Below, in pieces: positions 1 through 7,843 of a DNA stretch of 64,000 bases. The DNA is from an uncultured Erysipelotrichaceae bacterium. Lineage in GTDB: Bacteria; Bacillota_I; Bacilli_A; Erysipelotrichales; Coprobacillaceae. Position 1 is the stretch's first letter, and each line of letters starts with the position of its first letter. Position numbers and translations under genes: made by a program. The stretch covers positions 1-64,000 of the forward strand of contig CAJUOS010000004.1 of NCBI GenBank assembly GCA_910588075.1, in the 5' to 3' direction. Below the pieces are notes generated by a model, which ran no database searches, was not told the origin of the DNA, and saw only the letters and a list, made by a program, of their open reading frames with translations.

Positions 1-1
1 G

Positions 2-124
2 CCTAATCAACAATATACTATTTCATTTATTGAAAAAACAAGTGATGGAAAAACACAAAATTTAGATCCTTATACATTTACTGTTCCTAGTGAAAATACT
101 AATCCAACAGAAACAAATCAATAA
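2..124 (+). CDS. C-terminal fragment of a secreted protein, possibly penicillin-binding protein 1A
   Basis: The last 40 codons of a gene that begins left of the window. The tail is polar and rich in Thr, Asn, Gln and Pro (ends ...TNPTETNQ) and contains a YTISFIEK segment. It has no diagnostic motif. In Bacillus-like genomes ponA (PBP1A) lies close to nth and dnaD, and PBP1A proteins often end in low-complexity Asn/Thr/Pro-rich tails, so PBP1A is the best guess. The identification rests on gene neighbourhood only. The gene converges on nth. Confidence 0.35.
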   Translation, partial: PNQQYTISFIEKTSDGKTQNLDPYTFTVPSENTNPTETNQ

Positions 125-130
125 CAAAAA

Positions 131-167
131 AAGCATTATCTTTTATCAAGATAGTGCTTTCTTTTTG
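131..167. terminator. Bidirectional terminator between the left-edge gene and nth
   Basis: Inverted repeat AAGCATTATC (131-140) / GATAGTGCTT (150-159) with A-rich and T-rich flanks on both sides. It serves the converging genes and overlaps the 3' end of nth. Confidence 0.7.
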
Positions 168-789
168 GTTCTTTACATATATCAATAAGATGACAATTTT
201 GACATTGTGGATGAATAGCTTTACAATGATATCTTCCAAAAAAAATCATTTGATGATGAGTTTTAATCCATCTTTCCTTAGGAACACGCTTCATTAATTT
301 CTTTTCGACTTCTAAAACAGAATCATTTTGTTTAGCTATCCCTAATCTTTTAGAAATACGTTCAACATGTGTATCAACTGCAATTGCAGGTACTTTAAAT
401 CCCTCAGAAATCACAACATTAGCTGTTTTTCTTCCTACTCCTGGTAAAGTCTGTAAAGCCTCATGATCACATGGAACTTTTCCATCGAAATCATCAATTA
501 ACTTCTGTGCCATTGCTTTAACATTTTTAGCTTTATTGCGATATAACCCTATTGTTTTTAAATCACTTTCTAATTGTTTTAATGAAGCATGAGCATAATC
601 TTCAACACTCTTGTATTTTTGAAATAATGTTTTTGTTAAACGATTAACACTTGCATCAGTTGTTTGTGCTGATAACATGACAGCAATCAACAATTCCAGT
701 TCATTGGTATGTTCTAATTCACATTTAGCATCAGGAAACATATGATCAAATTCACTTAAAACACATTCCATTCTTTCATTCATTTTCAT
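136..789 (-). CDS. nth: Endonuclease III (DNA glycosylase/AP lyase)
   Basis: Bifunctional base-excision repair enzyme that removes oxidised pyrimidines and nicks the abasic site. The 217-residue length is typical. The helix-hairpin-helix reads LPGVGRKTANVV (residues 115-126), with the catalytic lysine at K121 and the catalytic aspartate at D139 in AVDTHVER. The C-terminal [4Fe-4S] loop has Cys at 189, 196, 199 and 205 (C-X6-C-X2-C-X5-C). The start ATG is preceded by GGTGGG and lies inside the end of dnaD (14-nt overlap), so the two are translationally coupled, as in the Bacillus dnaD-nth order. Nothing is missing. Confidence 0.97.
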   Translation of the reverse strand: MKMNERMECVLSEFDHMFPDAKCELEHTNELELLIAVMLSAQTTDASVNRLTKTLFQKYKSVEDYAHASLKQLESDLKTIGLYRNKAKNVKAMAQKLIDDFDGKVPCDHEALQTLPGVGRKTANVVISEGFKVPAIAVDTHVERISKRLGIAKQNDSVLEVEKKLMKRVPKERWIKTHHQMIFFGRYHCKAIHPQCQNCHLIDICKEPKRKHYLDKR

Positions 790-1375
790 TTTTTTCCCAC
801 CATTTTAAATCCTTTATACTTTGTTCCACATCTCTTTTAGGCATTTGTTGCATAGGTGCATATCTTTTTTTTACACCATACTTTGACCAATTATCTAATA
901 TTTTCTCTATATATCTAAAATTTATAACACCTGATTTAACAGACTCATTTAATGCATCTAAAATCATTTGATCATCATATCCTTGATTTTTAAAAGAATT
1001 AATAATCTCTAATTCCATTTGATTTAAACTTCTTCCAAAAGCATTTTCAAAAATAGAAACTAAATTCATTTCTTTTTCTACTTGAGGCTGTTTATCTAAC
1101 AAAAGATCATATAAAGGTTTTAAATGAAGCTGTCCATATTTTCTTGAAATCATATGTTTATCTAATAATGATAATAATGTTTGATCAATTTTCTTTAAAG
1201 ACATAGATGATAATTTTGATATATTTTGAGGATTAATAGGCTTTATTTGTAGTTCTTTCATTGTTATGATTAACAATAATATATAACATTCCTGATCTGT
1301 TATTTTCAAAGACTTAGCCTTTATAATCAATAATTTTTTCCAATCTATACAATGATAATCAATTAATTCTTCCAT
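776..1375 (-). CDS. dnaD: Primosomal protein DnaD
   Basis: Replication-restart and initiation protein that helps load the helicase in low-GC Firmicutes. The N-terminal half (about residues 15-75) has the composition of the DnaD winged-helix domain. The C-terminal DnaD/DnaB_2 domain (about 105-170) shows the typical pattern ending YIEKILDNWSKYGVK, the conserved Y-x3-I-L-x2-W motif. At 199 residues it is slightly shorter than Bacillus DnaD. It overlaps nth by 14 nt and follows the TseB-like gene by 12 nt, so the three probably form one transcript. Confidence 0.9.
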   Translation of the reverse strand: MEELIDYHCIDWKKLLIIKAKSLKITDQECYILLLIITMKELQIKPINPQNISKLSSMSLKKIDQTLLSLLDKHMISRKYGQLHLKPLYDLLLDKQPQVEKEMNLVSIFENAFGRSLNQMELEIINSFKNQGYDDQMILDALNESVKSGVINFRYIEKILDNWSKYGVKKRYAPMQQMPKRDVEQSIKDLKWWEKNENE

Positions 1376-1387
1376 AATATACCTCTA

Positions 1388-1885
1388 CTAAATACCATGT
1401 CCTATTTTATATGCCTTTAAAAAAGTTCCATCTGATAAATCATAATATATATATATTAACTGACTCTCCTTTTGAACCTTTACATAATAAACAAACTTAT
1501 TATTCTCATAACCAATATCTAACTTATCAACATCTTTTGCTGTTAAATCTTTTTTGTATTTCTTCAATATAGCATTTTTAACATTTTTTTCACTTGCTAT
1601 TTGTCCTTGATAAGTATCCACTAGTTTTTTATCTCGATCATATGCAACATATGATAATACTCCATTAATCTTAACTTTAAGTATATAATAACATTTTTCT
1701 CCTCTATGTTCAGTAAAATAATTCATATATTCATATTGATTAGTTTCACAAATTTCATTTCTTATTTCATCTAATTGATGATGATATTGATAATAAGGAA
1801 CATGCACCCATAACATATAAAAAGAAACAACTGCTAAAATAATAATTAATACAACAAGAATAATCTTATATAAATGTTTCTTCAT
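1388..1885 (-). CDS. TseB/YpmB-like membrane-anchored protein (DUF5590 type)
   Basis: 165-residue protein with one N-terminal membrane segment (about residues 6-26) and an extracytoplasmic domain of two alpha/beta repeats, including YDRDKKLVDTYQG and YYDLSDGTFLKAYKIG. This fits the YpmB family, renamed TseB in Bacillus subtilis, where it works with a class B penicillin-binding protein in wall elongation. Position next to dnaD matches the Bacillus order ypmB-aspB-asnS-dnaD with aspB and asnS missing. GGAGG (1895-1899) lies 9 nt before the ATG at 1885 but only 3 nt before an upstream in-frame ATG at 1891, so the 1885 start is preferred. Family assignment is by similarity of layout and is moderately sure. 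Confidence 0.7.
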   Translation of the reverse strand: MKKHLYKIILVVLIIILAVVSFYMLWVHVPYYQYHHQLDEIRNEICETNQYEYMNYFTEHRGEKCYYILKVKINGVLSYVAYDRDKKLVDTYQGQIASEKNVKNAILKKYKKDLTAKDVDKLDIGYENNKFVYYVKVQKESQLIYIYYDLSDGTFLKAYKIGHGI

Positions 1886-1947
1886 TCCCATGCACCTCCA
1901 GTATAAATTATTATATAACAAAACATTCAAAAAGCAAAACAAAAATG

Positions 1948-1967
1948 AAAAGACCTTTCGGTCTTTT
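1948..1967 (-). terminator. Terminator of the zinc metallopeptidase gene
   Basis: Perfect 8-bp stem AAAAGACC / GGTCTTTT with a 4-nt loop and a T-rich tail on the minus strand. It overlaps the stop region of the gene starting at 2679. Confidence 0.85.
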
Positions 1968-2679
1968 AATTATCCCTAGAATTTCCAATAATCAATAAAA
2001 ATATTCTTAACATACTCATCAATGTAGAAATCATTGCTGCAACATATGTGAAAGCAGCTGCTGATAACATGCTTTTTGCTCCTGCATATTCACTTGATGT
2101 CAAATATCTAGTATTTAAGATTTGTAATGCACGTGAAGATGCGTTAAATTCAACAGGTAAAGTTACAATTTGAAATGCTAAAATTCCACACATCAAAGCA
2201 AAACCAATCCATGCAATATTGGTATGACCAATAGCCAAACCTAAAATAATAGCAATCCATCCTAAATACTGTCCTAAATTTGCAACTGGTAAAATAGAAT
2301 TTCTTAAAGAAATAGGAATATATTTTTCTTTATATTGAATTGCATGACCACACTCATGTGCTGCAACTGCTAAAGATGCAATGGAAGTTCCATGATATAC
2401 ATCTGAAGACAAATTAATTGTTTTTTTAGATGGATTATAATGATCGCTTAATTGTCCCTTCACTTCAAATATTTGGATATCATTTAATCCTTCACTATCT
2501 AAAATTTCTCTTGCCACTTGTGCGCCACTCATTCCTCTACTATTAGGAATTTTCTTATATCGCTTATATGTAGATTGAACTTTTGTTTGTGCAAAAATAG
2601 CCAAAACAGCCGCAATAACAACAAAAATAGTTCCTATCATATAATATGAATTCCAATATAAACTATATGGATAAAACAT
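1966..2679 (-). CDS. YugP-type membrane zinc metallopeptidase
   Basis: Predicted neutral zinc protease of the YugP/COG2738 family, 237 residues, integral membrane. An N-terminal membrane segment (about residues 10-30) is followed by a cytoplasmic-looking part with AREILDSEGL and by the zinc motif HECGHAIQY (HExxH type) near residue 109. Two or three hydrophobic segments follow, with the conserved LPVEFNASSRAL between them, where the Glu is the probable third zinc ligand. GAGGTGATGAATAG precedes the ATG. The physiological substrate is unknown for the family. It stands alone between the TseB-like gene and hup, with its own terminator. Confidence 0.88.
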   Translation of the reverse strand: MFYPYSLYWNSYYMIGTIFVVIAAVLAIFAQTKVQSTYKRYKKIPNSRGMSGAQVAREILDSEGLNDIQIFEVKGQLSDHYNPSKKTINLSSDVYHGTSIASLAVAAHECGHAIQYKEKYIPISLRNSILPVANLGQYLGWIAIILGLAIGHTNIAWIGFALMCGILAFQIVTLPVEFNASSRALQILNTRYLTSSEYAGAKSMLSAAAFTYVAAMISTLMSMLRIFLLIIGNSRDN

Positions 2680-2733
2680 CTATTCATCACCTCTCTTATA
2701 TATTATACACATTTTATGAACTTTATGTTAAAG

Positions 2734-2767
2734 AAAAGATGCAATGTTTTAATTCATTGCATCTTTT
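2734..2767 (-). terminator. Terminator of hup
   Basis: Perfect 13-bp stem AAAAGATGCAATG (2734-2746) / CATTGCATCTTTT (2755-2767). It overlaps the last codons of hup. Confidence 0.9.
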
Positions 2768-3021
2768 AATCTATTACTAGGTTTAAATGAAACTGTTTTA
2801 CTTGCAGGAATAATCATCATTTCCTTTGTTTTAGGACTAACTCCTTTACGTTCTTTACGATTATTAACCTTAAAAGTTCCAAATCCTGAAATCAACACTT
2901 TATCTCCTTCAAGAATACTTTCAATCATTGTATCGAAAACTGTATCTACTAACGCTTCAGCATCTTTTTTTGTGAGATCTTTTTTAATTGAAACGATATC
3001 AATAAGTTCTTTTTTATTCAT
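2749..3021 (-). CDS. hup: HU-family nucleoid DNA-binding protein
   Basis: Small histone-like protein of 90 residues that bends DNA as a dimer. The HU signature is present: MNKKELIDIVS at the start, GFGTFKVNNRKERKGVSPKT in the arm region and IPASKTVSFKPSNRLKDAMN at the end. It lies directly downstream of spoIVA, as hbs does in Bacillus. A strong terminator inside its 3' end and a 70-nt gap upstream suggest that it is transcribed as a single gene. Confidence 0.97.
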   Translation of the reverse strand: MNKKELIDIVSIKKDLTKKDAEALVDTVFDTMIESILEGDKVLISGFGTFKVNNRKERKGVSPKTKEMMIIPASKTVSFKPSNRLKDAMN

Positions 3022-3091
3022 TGTTTTATAGCCTCCTACTTAAATCTAAGTAGTAGTATAACATTTCAAATTCATGCTTGCAACAATAAAT

Positions 3092-4570
3092 TTATAAAAC
3101 TATTGCAATCACATTTGTTTTCCCTTTATTAACAATTTTACTTAAAATATCATGTACTCTGATACAAGCGGTTTCATTCATTGAAGCTAATTTTACACGC
3201 ATTCCTTCATTAATTAAATCCCCTAATTTTCTTCCAAAAACATCACAATCAAAAATAGCTTCTTTATTATTTTCTCCATGACTTTGTAAATATTGAACAA
3301 AAGCTTCTGCTTGTTCCTTTGAACCAATAATTGGCTCAAATGTACTTTCAATATCTACTTTTATCATATGAATTGTTGATGCTGTTGAAATTAATTTCAT
3401 TCCATAGCGTGGTCCTTGCTTAATAATTTCTGGTTCACTTAATTCAATATCATCCATAATTGGTAAAGCATATCCATAACCAGTTTGTTTAACCATTTGA
3501 ATTGCACTTTGATATGCTTGATATTCTTTTCGCATTTGCATAAGTTCTTGCATCTGTTTTAAAAACATAGCTTCATCAAACTCATCTTGTCCTAAAATTT
3601 CATTAAGAATTTCATTATATAATCCTTTTCTTTCTTTAATTCTTAAACTTGCTGATGAAGAAGATGTATCAATTGATGATAAGTAAGCTTTATCAATAAA
3701 ATCAAATTCACTCATTGAAGTTGCTATTTTCTCAACATCTTTAAATCTTGTAATTTCTTGTAAAGATTGTTCTAATGCATCATCTAAAGTTTGTTTTAGC
3801 CAATGTGATGAATCCATCAAAGCAATCCATCTAGGCACTTCAATTTTTACTTCATAAATAGGAAATTCAAATAATGCTGCTTTTAATAATTCTGTAATAT
3901 CATCTTCAGTCATTTCATTCACTTTTAATGCAACAACTGGTACATCATGTTTTTGTTTTAAAGATTCAACCAATTGCATACATGTTACACTTTGTGGTTG
4001 TTTACTATTAACAACGATAACAAATGGTTTCCCAATATCCTTTAACTCGCGAATAACATCATCTGTTGCTTGTACATAATCTTGTGCTTCAATTTCACAA
4101 ATTGAACCATCACAAGTCATAACAATACCAATTGTAGAATGATCTTGAATAACCTTTTGTGTCCCTACTTTAGCTGCTTCATCAAAAGGAATTGCCTCTA
4201 AAAACCATGGTGTTTTTACATAGCGAATACCTTGTTCATCTTTATATCCTTTTGCCCCATCAATGACATAACCAACACAATCAACCAAACGAATATTGAC
4301 ACCTAAATTTTCTTCTACAAAAATACGAGCTGCTTGATTAGGAACAAATTTAGGCTCAACAGTCATAATCATCTTACCTTCACCTGATTGGGGAAGTTCA
4401 TCTGTTGCACGTATTTTAGCATCTGGATCTTCAATATATGGAATAACAGCCATTTCCATAAATCTTTTTATAAAAGAAGATTTTCCAACACGAACTGGTC
4501 CTACAACACCTAAATAAATGTCTCCATTACATCTTTTACCAATATCTTTAAGTATATCTATTGTTTGCAT
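3092..4570 (-). CDS. spoIVA: Stage IV sporulation protein A (spore coat morphogenetic ATPase)
   Basis: SpoIVA polymerises by hydrolysing ATP on the outer forespore membrane and forms the base on which the coat assembles. Length 492 residues is normal. The N-terminal P-loop reads GPVRVGKS (residues 24-31) and is followed by the typical TDELPQSGEGKMIMTVEPKF region and the LVDCVGYVIDGAKGY switch. The C terminus (SKIVNKGKTNVIAIVL) matches the hydrophobic targeting end of the family. The gene-order link spoIVA-hup is conserved. A sigma-E-like promoter is visible upstream (see 4640-4666). Its presence strongly indicates an endospore former. Confidence 0.97.
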   Translation of the reverse strand: MQTIDILKDIGKRCNGDIYLGVVGPVRVGKSSFIKRFMEMAVIPYIEDPDAKIRATDELPQSGEGKMIMTVEPKFVPNQAARIFVEENLGVNIRLVDCVGYVIDGAKGYKDEQGIRYVKTPWFLEAIPFDEAAKVGTQKVIQDHSTIGIVMTCDGSICEIEAQDYVQATDDVIRELKDIGKPFVIVVNSKQPQSVTCMQLVESLKQKHDVPVVALKVNEMTEDDITELLKAALFEFPIYEVKIEVPRWIALMDSSHWLKQTLDDALEQSLQEITRFKDVEKIATSMSEFDFIDKAYLSSIDTSSSSASLRIKERKGLYNEILNEILGQDEFDEAMFLKQMQELMQMRKEYQAYQSAIQMVKQTGYGYALPIMDDIELSEPEIIKQGPRYGMKLISTASTIHMIKVDIESTFEPIIGSKEQAEAFVQYLQSHGENNKEAIFDCDVFGRKLGDLINEGMRVKLASMNETACIRVHDILSKIVNKGKTNVIAIVL

Positions 4571-4639
4571 ATACTTCCTCCTTCTTACAAATCAATATAT
4601 GATAATTTCTTATAAATAGAACTGAGTTCCCTCTACTTT

Positions 4640-4666
4640 TATATATGTCATTATGTAAAAAGATAT
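4640..4666 (-). promoter_or_regulatory. Candidate sigma-E promoter of spoIVA
   Basis: On the minus strand an ATA element (4664-4666) is followed after 16 nt by CATATATA (4640-4647), close to the mother-cell sigma-E pattern ATA-N16-18-CATACANT. spoIVA is a sigma-E gene in Bacillus. In AT-rich DNA such matches also occur by chance. Confidence 0.45.
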
Positions 4667-4703
4667 GCTAAAATAAATTCAGGATAAATGCTAAAAATGT
4701 ATT

Positions 4704-4736
4704 AAAAAACAAAGAATATTTATTCATTATTCTTTG
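4704..4736 (-). terminator. Terminator of the flavodoxin-like pair
   Basis: Stem CAAAGAATA (4710-4718) / TATTCTTTG (4728-4736), followed on the minus strand by a run of T. It overlaps the 3' end of the gene ending at 4720. Confidence 0.75.
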
Positions 4737-5295
4737 CTTTTTTTGTCTTTTTAATTTGTTTATCCCAATATCTATTGGCTGTCTTTAAAAATCTTTTTTC
4801 TGTTAATGTTGATATTTTTAAAGCAGATTTTTCTTTTTTAATAATTAACTCTGAAAATTTCTTAATATAGTTAGAAACAACAAACTTTGAAGGTTTCTTC
4901 ATAATAAAGAGTATTGAACCGACTTTTAATGAACCCATATATTCAAGATGTTCTTTATCACACCATTTTTGAACAATTCTTTCAGCTAAATCACATTTTT
5001 CAGTTTCATATTCATCACAAGCAATTAAAGTATAAATCTGTGTTTTGGGTTTTTCTTGATTTTCTAACTTTTGAAAAATTTCTAATGTTGAAGATGGAAT
5101 AGAATCCATAGCAGTCATAAATATAAAGACAACTTGATCATACTCAAAAAAAGTTCTCTCATCAAAAGTTAATATATTTCTCACATCAACACAATGAGAT
5201 TGTGTTGATAAATAAACTTCCAATCTTTTCAAAAGAGGTGCAGTAAATTCTTGAGCATGCTTTAAACCTGAACTTAATAATAATATCTTAGACAT
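4720..5295 (-). CDS. Flavodoxin-like protein of unknown function
   Basis: 191 residues from the ATG at 5295, which has GGAGG 8 nt upstream and overlaps the end of the preceding gene by 8 nt. The N terminus MSKILLLSSGLKHAQEFT and the pattern of strands and helices suggest a flavodoxin/NADPH-dependent FMN reductase fold, with a possible second half near YDQVVFIFMTAMDSIPSS. The C-terminal 40 residues are very Lys-rich. No Fe-S cysteines are seen. It is clearly paired with the next flavodoxin-like gene. The function is not known; the fold call is moderately supported. Confidence 0.55.
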   Translation of the reverse strand: MSKILLLSSGLKHAQEFTAPLLKRLEVYLSTQSHCVDVRNILTFDERTFFEYDQVVFIFMTAMDSIPSSTLEIFQKLENQEKPKTQIYTLIACDEYETEKCDLAERIVQKWCDKEHLEYMGSLKVGSILFIMKKPSKFVVSNYIKKFSELIIKKEKSALKISTLTEKRFLKTANRYWDKQIKKTKKAKNNE

Positions 5296-5794
5296 GATCA
5301 ATTCCTCCAAACGTACGTAAAACCTCTTCTAATTCAAATTCCTCACAAAAATAGGCATCTACAGATGAATAAGAGTAACCTAATACTGAAGCATCTAATA
5401 AATCTTTAAAAAGTTCTTTTTCTTCTAAAGTTGCTTCTCCATAGCCAATCACTAGTAACTTTTTCCTTAATTGACTAATTCCTAAATGACAACTTTCACC
5501 TTCAATCATTGTATAATATGGTTCTCTATTCACAACTAATCTTTCTAACATCTTTTTAAAAGGAATATCAAAACACCCATACTTCACTCTTGTTATATAA
5601 ATAATCAGTTGACAATCATTCATCCATTGTGAAATCAAACTCATATCATCTTGAAAATAACAAGCTCCCTCACATCTTAAACATTCTAATCCACCTGTAC
5701 ATGATGAATAATGTATGTTATTTAAATTCACAACTACTGAATTTTTAAAAAATTGTGTAGAAATATCTTTATCAGTAATAACTAAATTCTTCAT
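5288..5794 (-). CDS. Flavodoxin-fold oxidoreductase with Cys-rich loop (iron-sulfur flavoprotein-like)
   Basis: 168 residues. After strand one the protein has the loop SSCTGGLECLRCEGACYFQDDM (C-x5-C-x2-C-x3-C then DDM), a pattern common in NADPH-dependent FMN reductase/iron-sulfur flavoproteins, where cysteines hold a cluster and the Asp-Asp-Met precedes the next helix. LIIYITRVKYGCFDIPFKKMLERL fits the second flavin-binding region (normally SPVYxxxxPxxxKxFIDR). Translation is coupled to the following flavodoxin-like gene. The substrate is unknown. It may form a two-protein redox unit with its neighbour. Confidence 0.65.
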   Translation of the reverse strand: MKNLVITDKDISTQFFKNSVVVNLNNIHYSSCTGGLECLRCEGACYFQDDMSLISQWMNDCQLIIYITRVKYGCFDIPFKKMLERLVVNREPYYTMIEGESCHLGISQLRKKLLVIGYGEATLEEKELFKDLLDASVLGYSYSSVDAYFCEEFELEEVLRTFGGIDHV

Positions 5795-5847
5795 CTTTAT
5801 ACCTCTTTTACCTTCTTATTCTATTGTATATTTATCATTTTCTTTTG

Positions 5848-7338
5848 TCAAATAACTTCATCTAAATCAATTATTTTTGTTGCTACTTTCTTTTGAAATG
5901 CTTTATCATGCTCTACAAATAACAAGGTTGGTTGGTATTCAAGAATTAATTTTTCAATTTGTATTCTAGAAAAAATATCAATATAATTCAATGGTTCATC
6001 CCATATATAAAGATGGGCTTGAGTTGCAAGAGAAATAGATAACATCACTTTTTTCTTTTGTCCCTCACTATAATTTTCTAAATCTATTTCAAATATTTCC
6101 CTAGAAAATCCAAACTTTCTTAATATTGTTTTAACTAATGTTTCATCTACATGATACTTCTCTATAATAGATTCTAAATTTCCATTCAAAAATGAACAAT
6201 CTTGAGGAACATAAGAAATCTTTAATTGACTCCCTCTATAATATTCACCTTTATATTCGATATTTTGATTACAAATAAAACGAAGAATACTTGATTTTCC
6301 ACAGCCATTTTTTCCTTTTAATAAAATACGATCATATTGATGAATACAAAATGTTAACTCTTTAAACAATCTTTGTTTTTGATAAAAAAGTGAAAAATAT
6401 TGAAATGATAATAAAGTATCTTGATAATAGTTTAAAGAGTTTATTTTTAAATCTTCATACTCTTCTCTATCTTTTAGTAATTTTCTTTTTTCTTCAATAG
6501 CTTTATTTTGTCTACGCTCAACATTTTTAGATTTCTGCATCATCTTAGCTGACTTATGTCCAATATATCCTCTATCAGGCTTTAAACCTGATATTCTATG
6601 TCCTTTCTTTGTTTTTTCTACCTGATCAGCCCATAATGAAGTATTTCTTTTTGCTTCTTCTAATCTTGAAATTTCTTTTTTTAACTTTTCATTTCTTTGT
6701 TGTTCATTCTTATCCTTATTATTTTTATTTTCATACCATGATGAAAAATGACCTTGTACAACTTCAATTGAAGTTGGCTGTATAGCTATCACATGATCAC
6801 AACATTGATCAATAAAATATCTATCATGGCTAACCAAAAGAAAACCTTTTTGTTTCTTTAAATATTGAGCAACAACTTGTCTTGATTCTTGATCCAAATG
6901 ATTTGTAGGCTCATCTATCAATAAAAAAGAATGTTCTTTTAAAAATAAAATAGCAAGTAATACTTTTGTTTGTTCCCCTTGTGATAGTGTTTCAAAAGGT
7001 CTATATAAAACTTCTAAATCAACTTTTAAATATCTTAATTCCTTTTCTAATTGCCATTGTTGTAATGATGGAGCAATTTCATAACATATATTAATTGTCC
7101 AGTCTGATGGTTCTTTAACATGATAAGGGAAATATACACAATCTTCACTTTTTATAATACACCCTTGATATTCATATTCTCCCATTAATAACTTTAAAAA
7201 GGTTGTTTTTCCTCTTCCATTTCTCCCAATCAATGCTGTTTTATAATGACTATCAAACTGAAAAGAAACATTATCAAAAATATAATGATAACTTCCTCCA
7301 TAATAAAATGTTAAATTCTTTACTTGTATAAGTGCCAT
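5848..7338 (-). CDS. ABC-F ribosomal protection protein, Lsa-like
   Basis: 496 residues, two ATP-binding domains with no membrane segments. Walker A is GRNGRGKT (residues 38-45) in the first domain and GKNGCGKS in the second; ABC signatures are LSQGEQ and YSEGQ; Walker B is LLIDEPTNHLD and LYIWDEPLNYID. The long linker between domains carries YIGHKSAKMMQKSKNVERR, a stretch characteristic of the Lsa branch, which dislodges lincosamides, streptogramin A and pleuromutilins from the ribosome. Start ATG at 7338 has AGGAGAG upstream. A leader ORF, mutually exclusive hairpins and a terminator precede it, as expected of a drug-induced resistance gene. Whether it confers resistance is not shown by sequence. 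Confidence 0.85.
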   Translation of the reverse strand: MALIQVKNLTFYYGGSYHYIFDNVSFQFDSHYKTALIGRNGRGKTTFLKLLMGEYEYQGCIIKSEDCVYFPYHVKEPSDWTINICYEIAPSLQQWQLEKELRYLKVDLEVLYRPFETLSQGEQTKVLLAILFLKEHSFLLIDEPTNHLDQESRQVVAQYLKKQKGFLLVSHDRYFIDQCCDHVIAIQPTSIEVVQGHFSSWYENKNNKDKNEQQRNEKLKKEISRLEEAKRNTSLWADQVEKTKKGHRISGLKPDRGYIGHKSAKMMQKSKNVERRQNKAIEEKRKLLKDREEYEDLKINSLNYYQDTLLSFQYFSLFYQKQRLFKELTFCIHQYDRILLKGKNGCGKSSILRFICNQNIEYKGEYYRGSQLKISYVPQDCSFLNGNLESIIEKYHVDETLVKTILRKFGFSREIFEIDLENYSEGQKKKVMLSISLATQAHLYIWDEPLNYIDIFSRIQIEKLILEYQPTLLFVEHDKAFQKKVATKIIDLDEVI

Positions 7339-7357
7339 ACATCTCTCTCCTTTCTAT

Positions 7358-7390
7358 GAAAAAATCGACAAGAAAATAGACTTGTCGATT
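7358..7390 (-). terminator. Attenuator terminator upstream of the ABC-F gene
   Basis: Perfect 10-bp stem AATCGACAAG (7363-7372) / CTTGTCGATT (7381-7390) with the 8-nt loop TCTATTTT (minus-strand reading) and a T tract on the minus strand. It ends about 20 nt before the ABC-F start codon. Part of the stem and its loop can also pair with an upstream segment (7421-7433), giving an antiterminator. Confidence 0.88.
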
Positions 7391-7489
7391 CATAAGAAAG
7401 TATATATTCAAAGAAAAGATGTCTATTTTCTTGCGAGCATAACAAAAAAGGACTTCTTTTCTATTATGCATTTTTTAACAAGAAAATAT
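7369..7489 (-). promoter_or_regulatory. Antiterminator and anti-antiterminator segments of the ABC-F leader
   Basis: Read on the minus strand, segment 2 (7433-7421, CAAGAAAATAGAC) is perfectly complementary over 13 nt to segment 3 (7381-7369, GTCTATTTTCTTG), which belongs to the terminator hairpin. Segment 2 is also complementary over 10 nt to segment 1 (TATTTTCTTG, within 7488-7479), which lies inside the leader ORF. Pairing 1:2 leaves the terminator free, while pairing 2:3 destroys it. This is the layout of ribosome-controlled transcription attenuation. Confidence 0.8.
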
Positions 7490-7495
7490 ATACAT
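7475..7495 (-). CDS. Six-residue leader peptide of the ABC-F attenuator (MYIFSC)
   Basis: Minimal ORF ATG TAT ATA TTT TCT TGT TAA, with GAGG (7503-7506) seven nt upstream of the ATG. It spans segment 1 of the attenuator, so a ribosome stalled here would release segment 2 for antitermination. Such short leader ORFs are common before ABC-F resistance genes. An alternative reading starts at the GTG at 7504-7502 in another frame and gives about 26 codons ending inside segment 2; the shorter ORF has the better ribosome site. Confidence 0.65.
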   Translation of the reverse strand: MYIFSC

Positions 7496-7518
7496 CCTTT
7501 CACCTCATTTCTTCCTTT

Positions 7519-7546
7519 ATTATATATCAAATATTTTATAATTCAA
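7519..7546 (-). promoter_or_regulatory. Sigma-A promoter of the ABC-F leader
   Basis: TTGAAT (7541-7546), a 16-nt spacer and a perfect TATAAT (7519-7524) on the minus strand, just downstream of the spoVIF terminator. Transcription should begin near 7512, giving a leader of about 175 nt. Confidence 0.75.
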
Positions 7547-7550
7547 GAAA

Positions 7551-7571
7551 AAAAGAGTTCATATGAACTCT
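7551..7571 (-). terminator. Terminator of the spoVIF-like gene
   Basis: Perfect 18-nt palindrome AGAGTTCATATGAACTCT (7554-7571) followed by a seven-T run on the minus strand. It overlaps the stop codon of the spoVIF-like gene. Confidence 0.85.
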
Positions 7572-7812
7572 ATACAAATTTATCTATATCTTTTGGAACT
7601 TGATTATTTTTAATAACTGAAATAATCTTATCCATTTGTTCTGGTCTGACTTGTTTATTTGTCATCTTAGATATCTTATAAACAAAGTCTTTAATGTTAT
7701 CTTCATTGCTTAAATCTTTTGTTTGAAGATCACTTGCTAAAGCTAAAATATCTTGTTTTGAAACATGTGTTTTTGACGAAACTTTATCTAATAGTTTTTC
7801 ATGTTTATCCAT
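7570..7812 (-). CDS. Stage VI sporulation protein F-like small protein
   Basis: 80 residues. The layout matches the SpoVIF (YjcC) family: FDKV-like start (KLLDKVSSKTHVSKQDILALASDLQ), a middle helix with VYKISKMTNKQVRPEQMDKII and a short end containing NNQVPKDIDKF. In Bacillus the protein is needed for coat assembly and spore resistance. It follows gpsA closely (about 30 nt) and ends in its own terminator. The assignment is by pattern and length, with moderate to good certainty. Confidence 0.75.
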   Translation of the reverse strand: MDKHEKLLDKVSSKTHVSKQDILALASDLQTKDLSNEDNIKDFVYKISKMTNKQVRPEQMDKIISVIKNNQVPKDIDKFV

Positions 7813-7843
7813 TCTATCACCTAGAATAATATATGTTAAATTA

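Noticed and set aside
7274..7471. 65-codon ORF on the minus strand through the ABC-F leader
   Set aside because: It has no ribosome site, runs through the hairpins and into the ABC-F start; its openness comes from the repeated segments. The six-codon ORF upstream is better supported.
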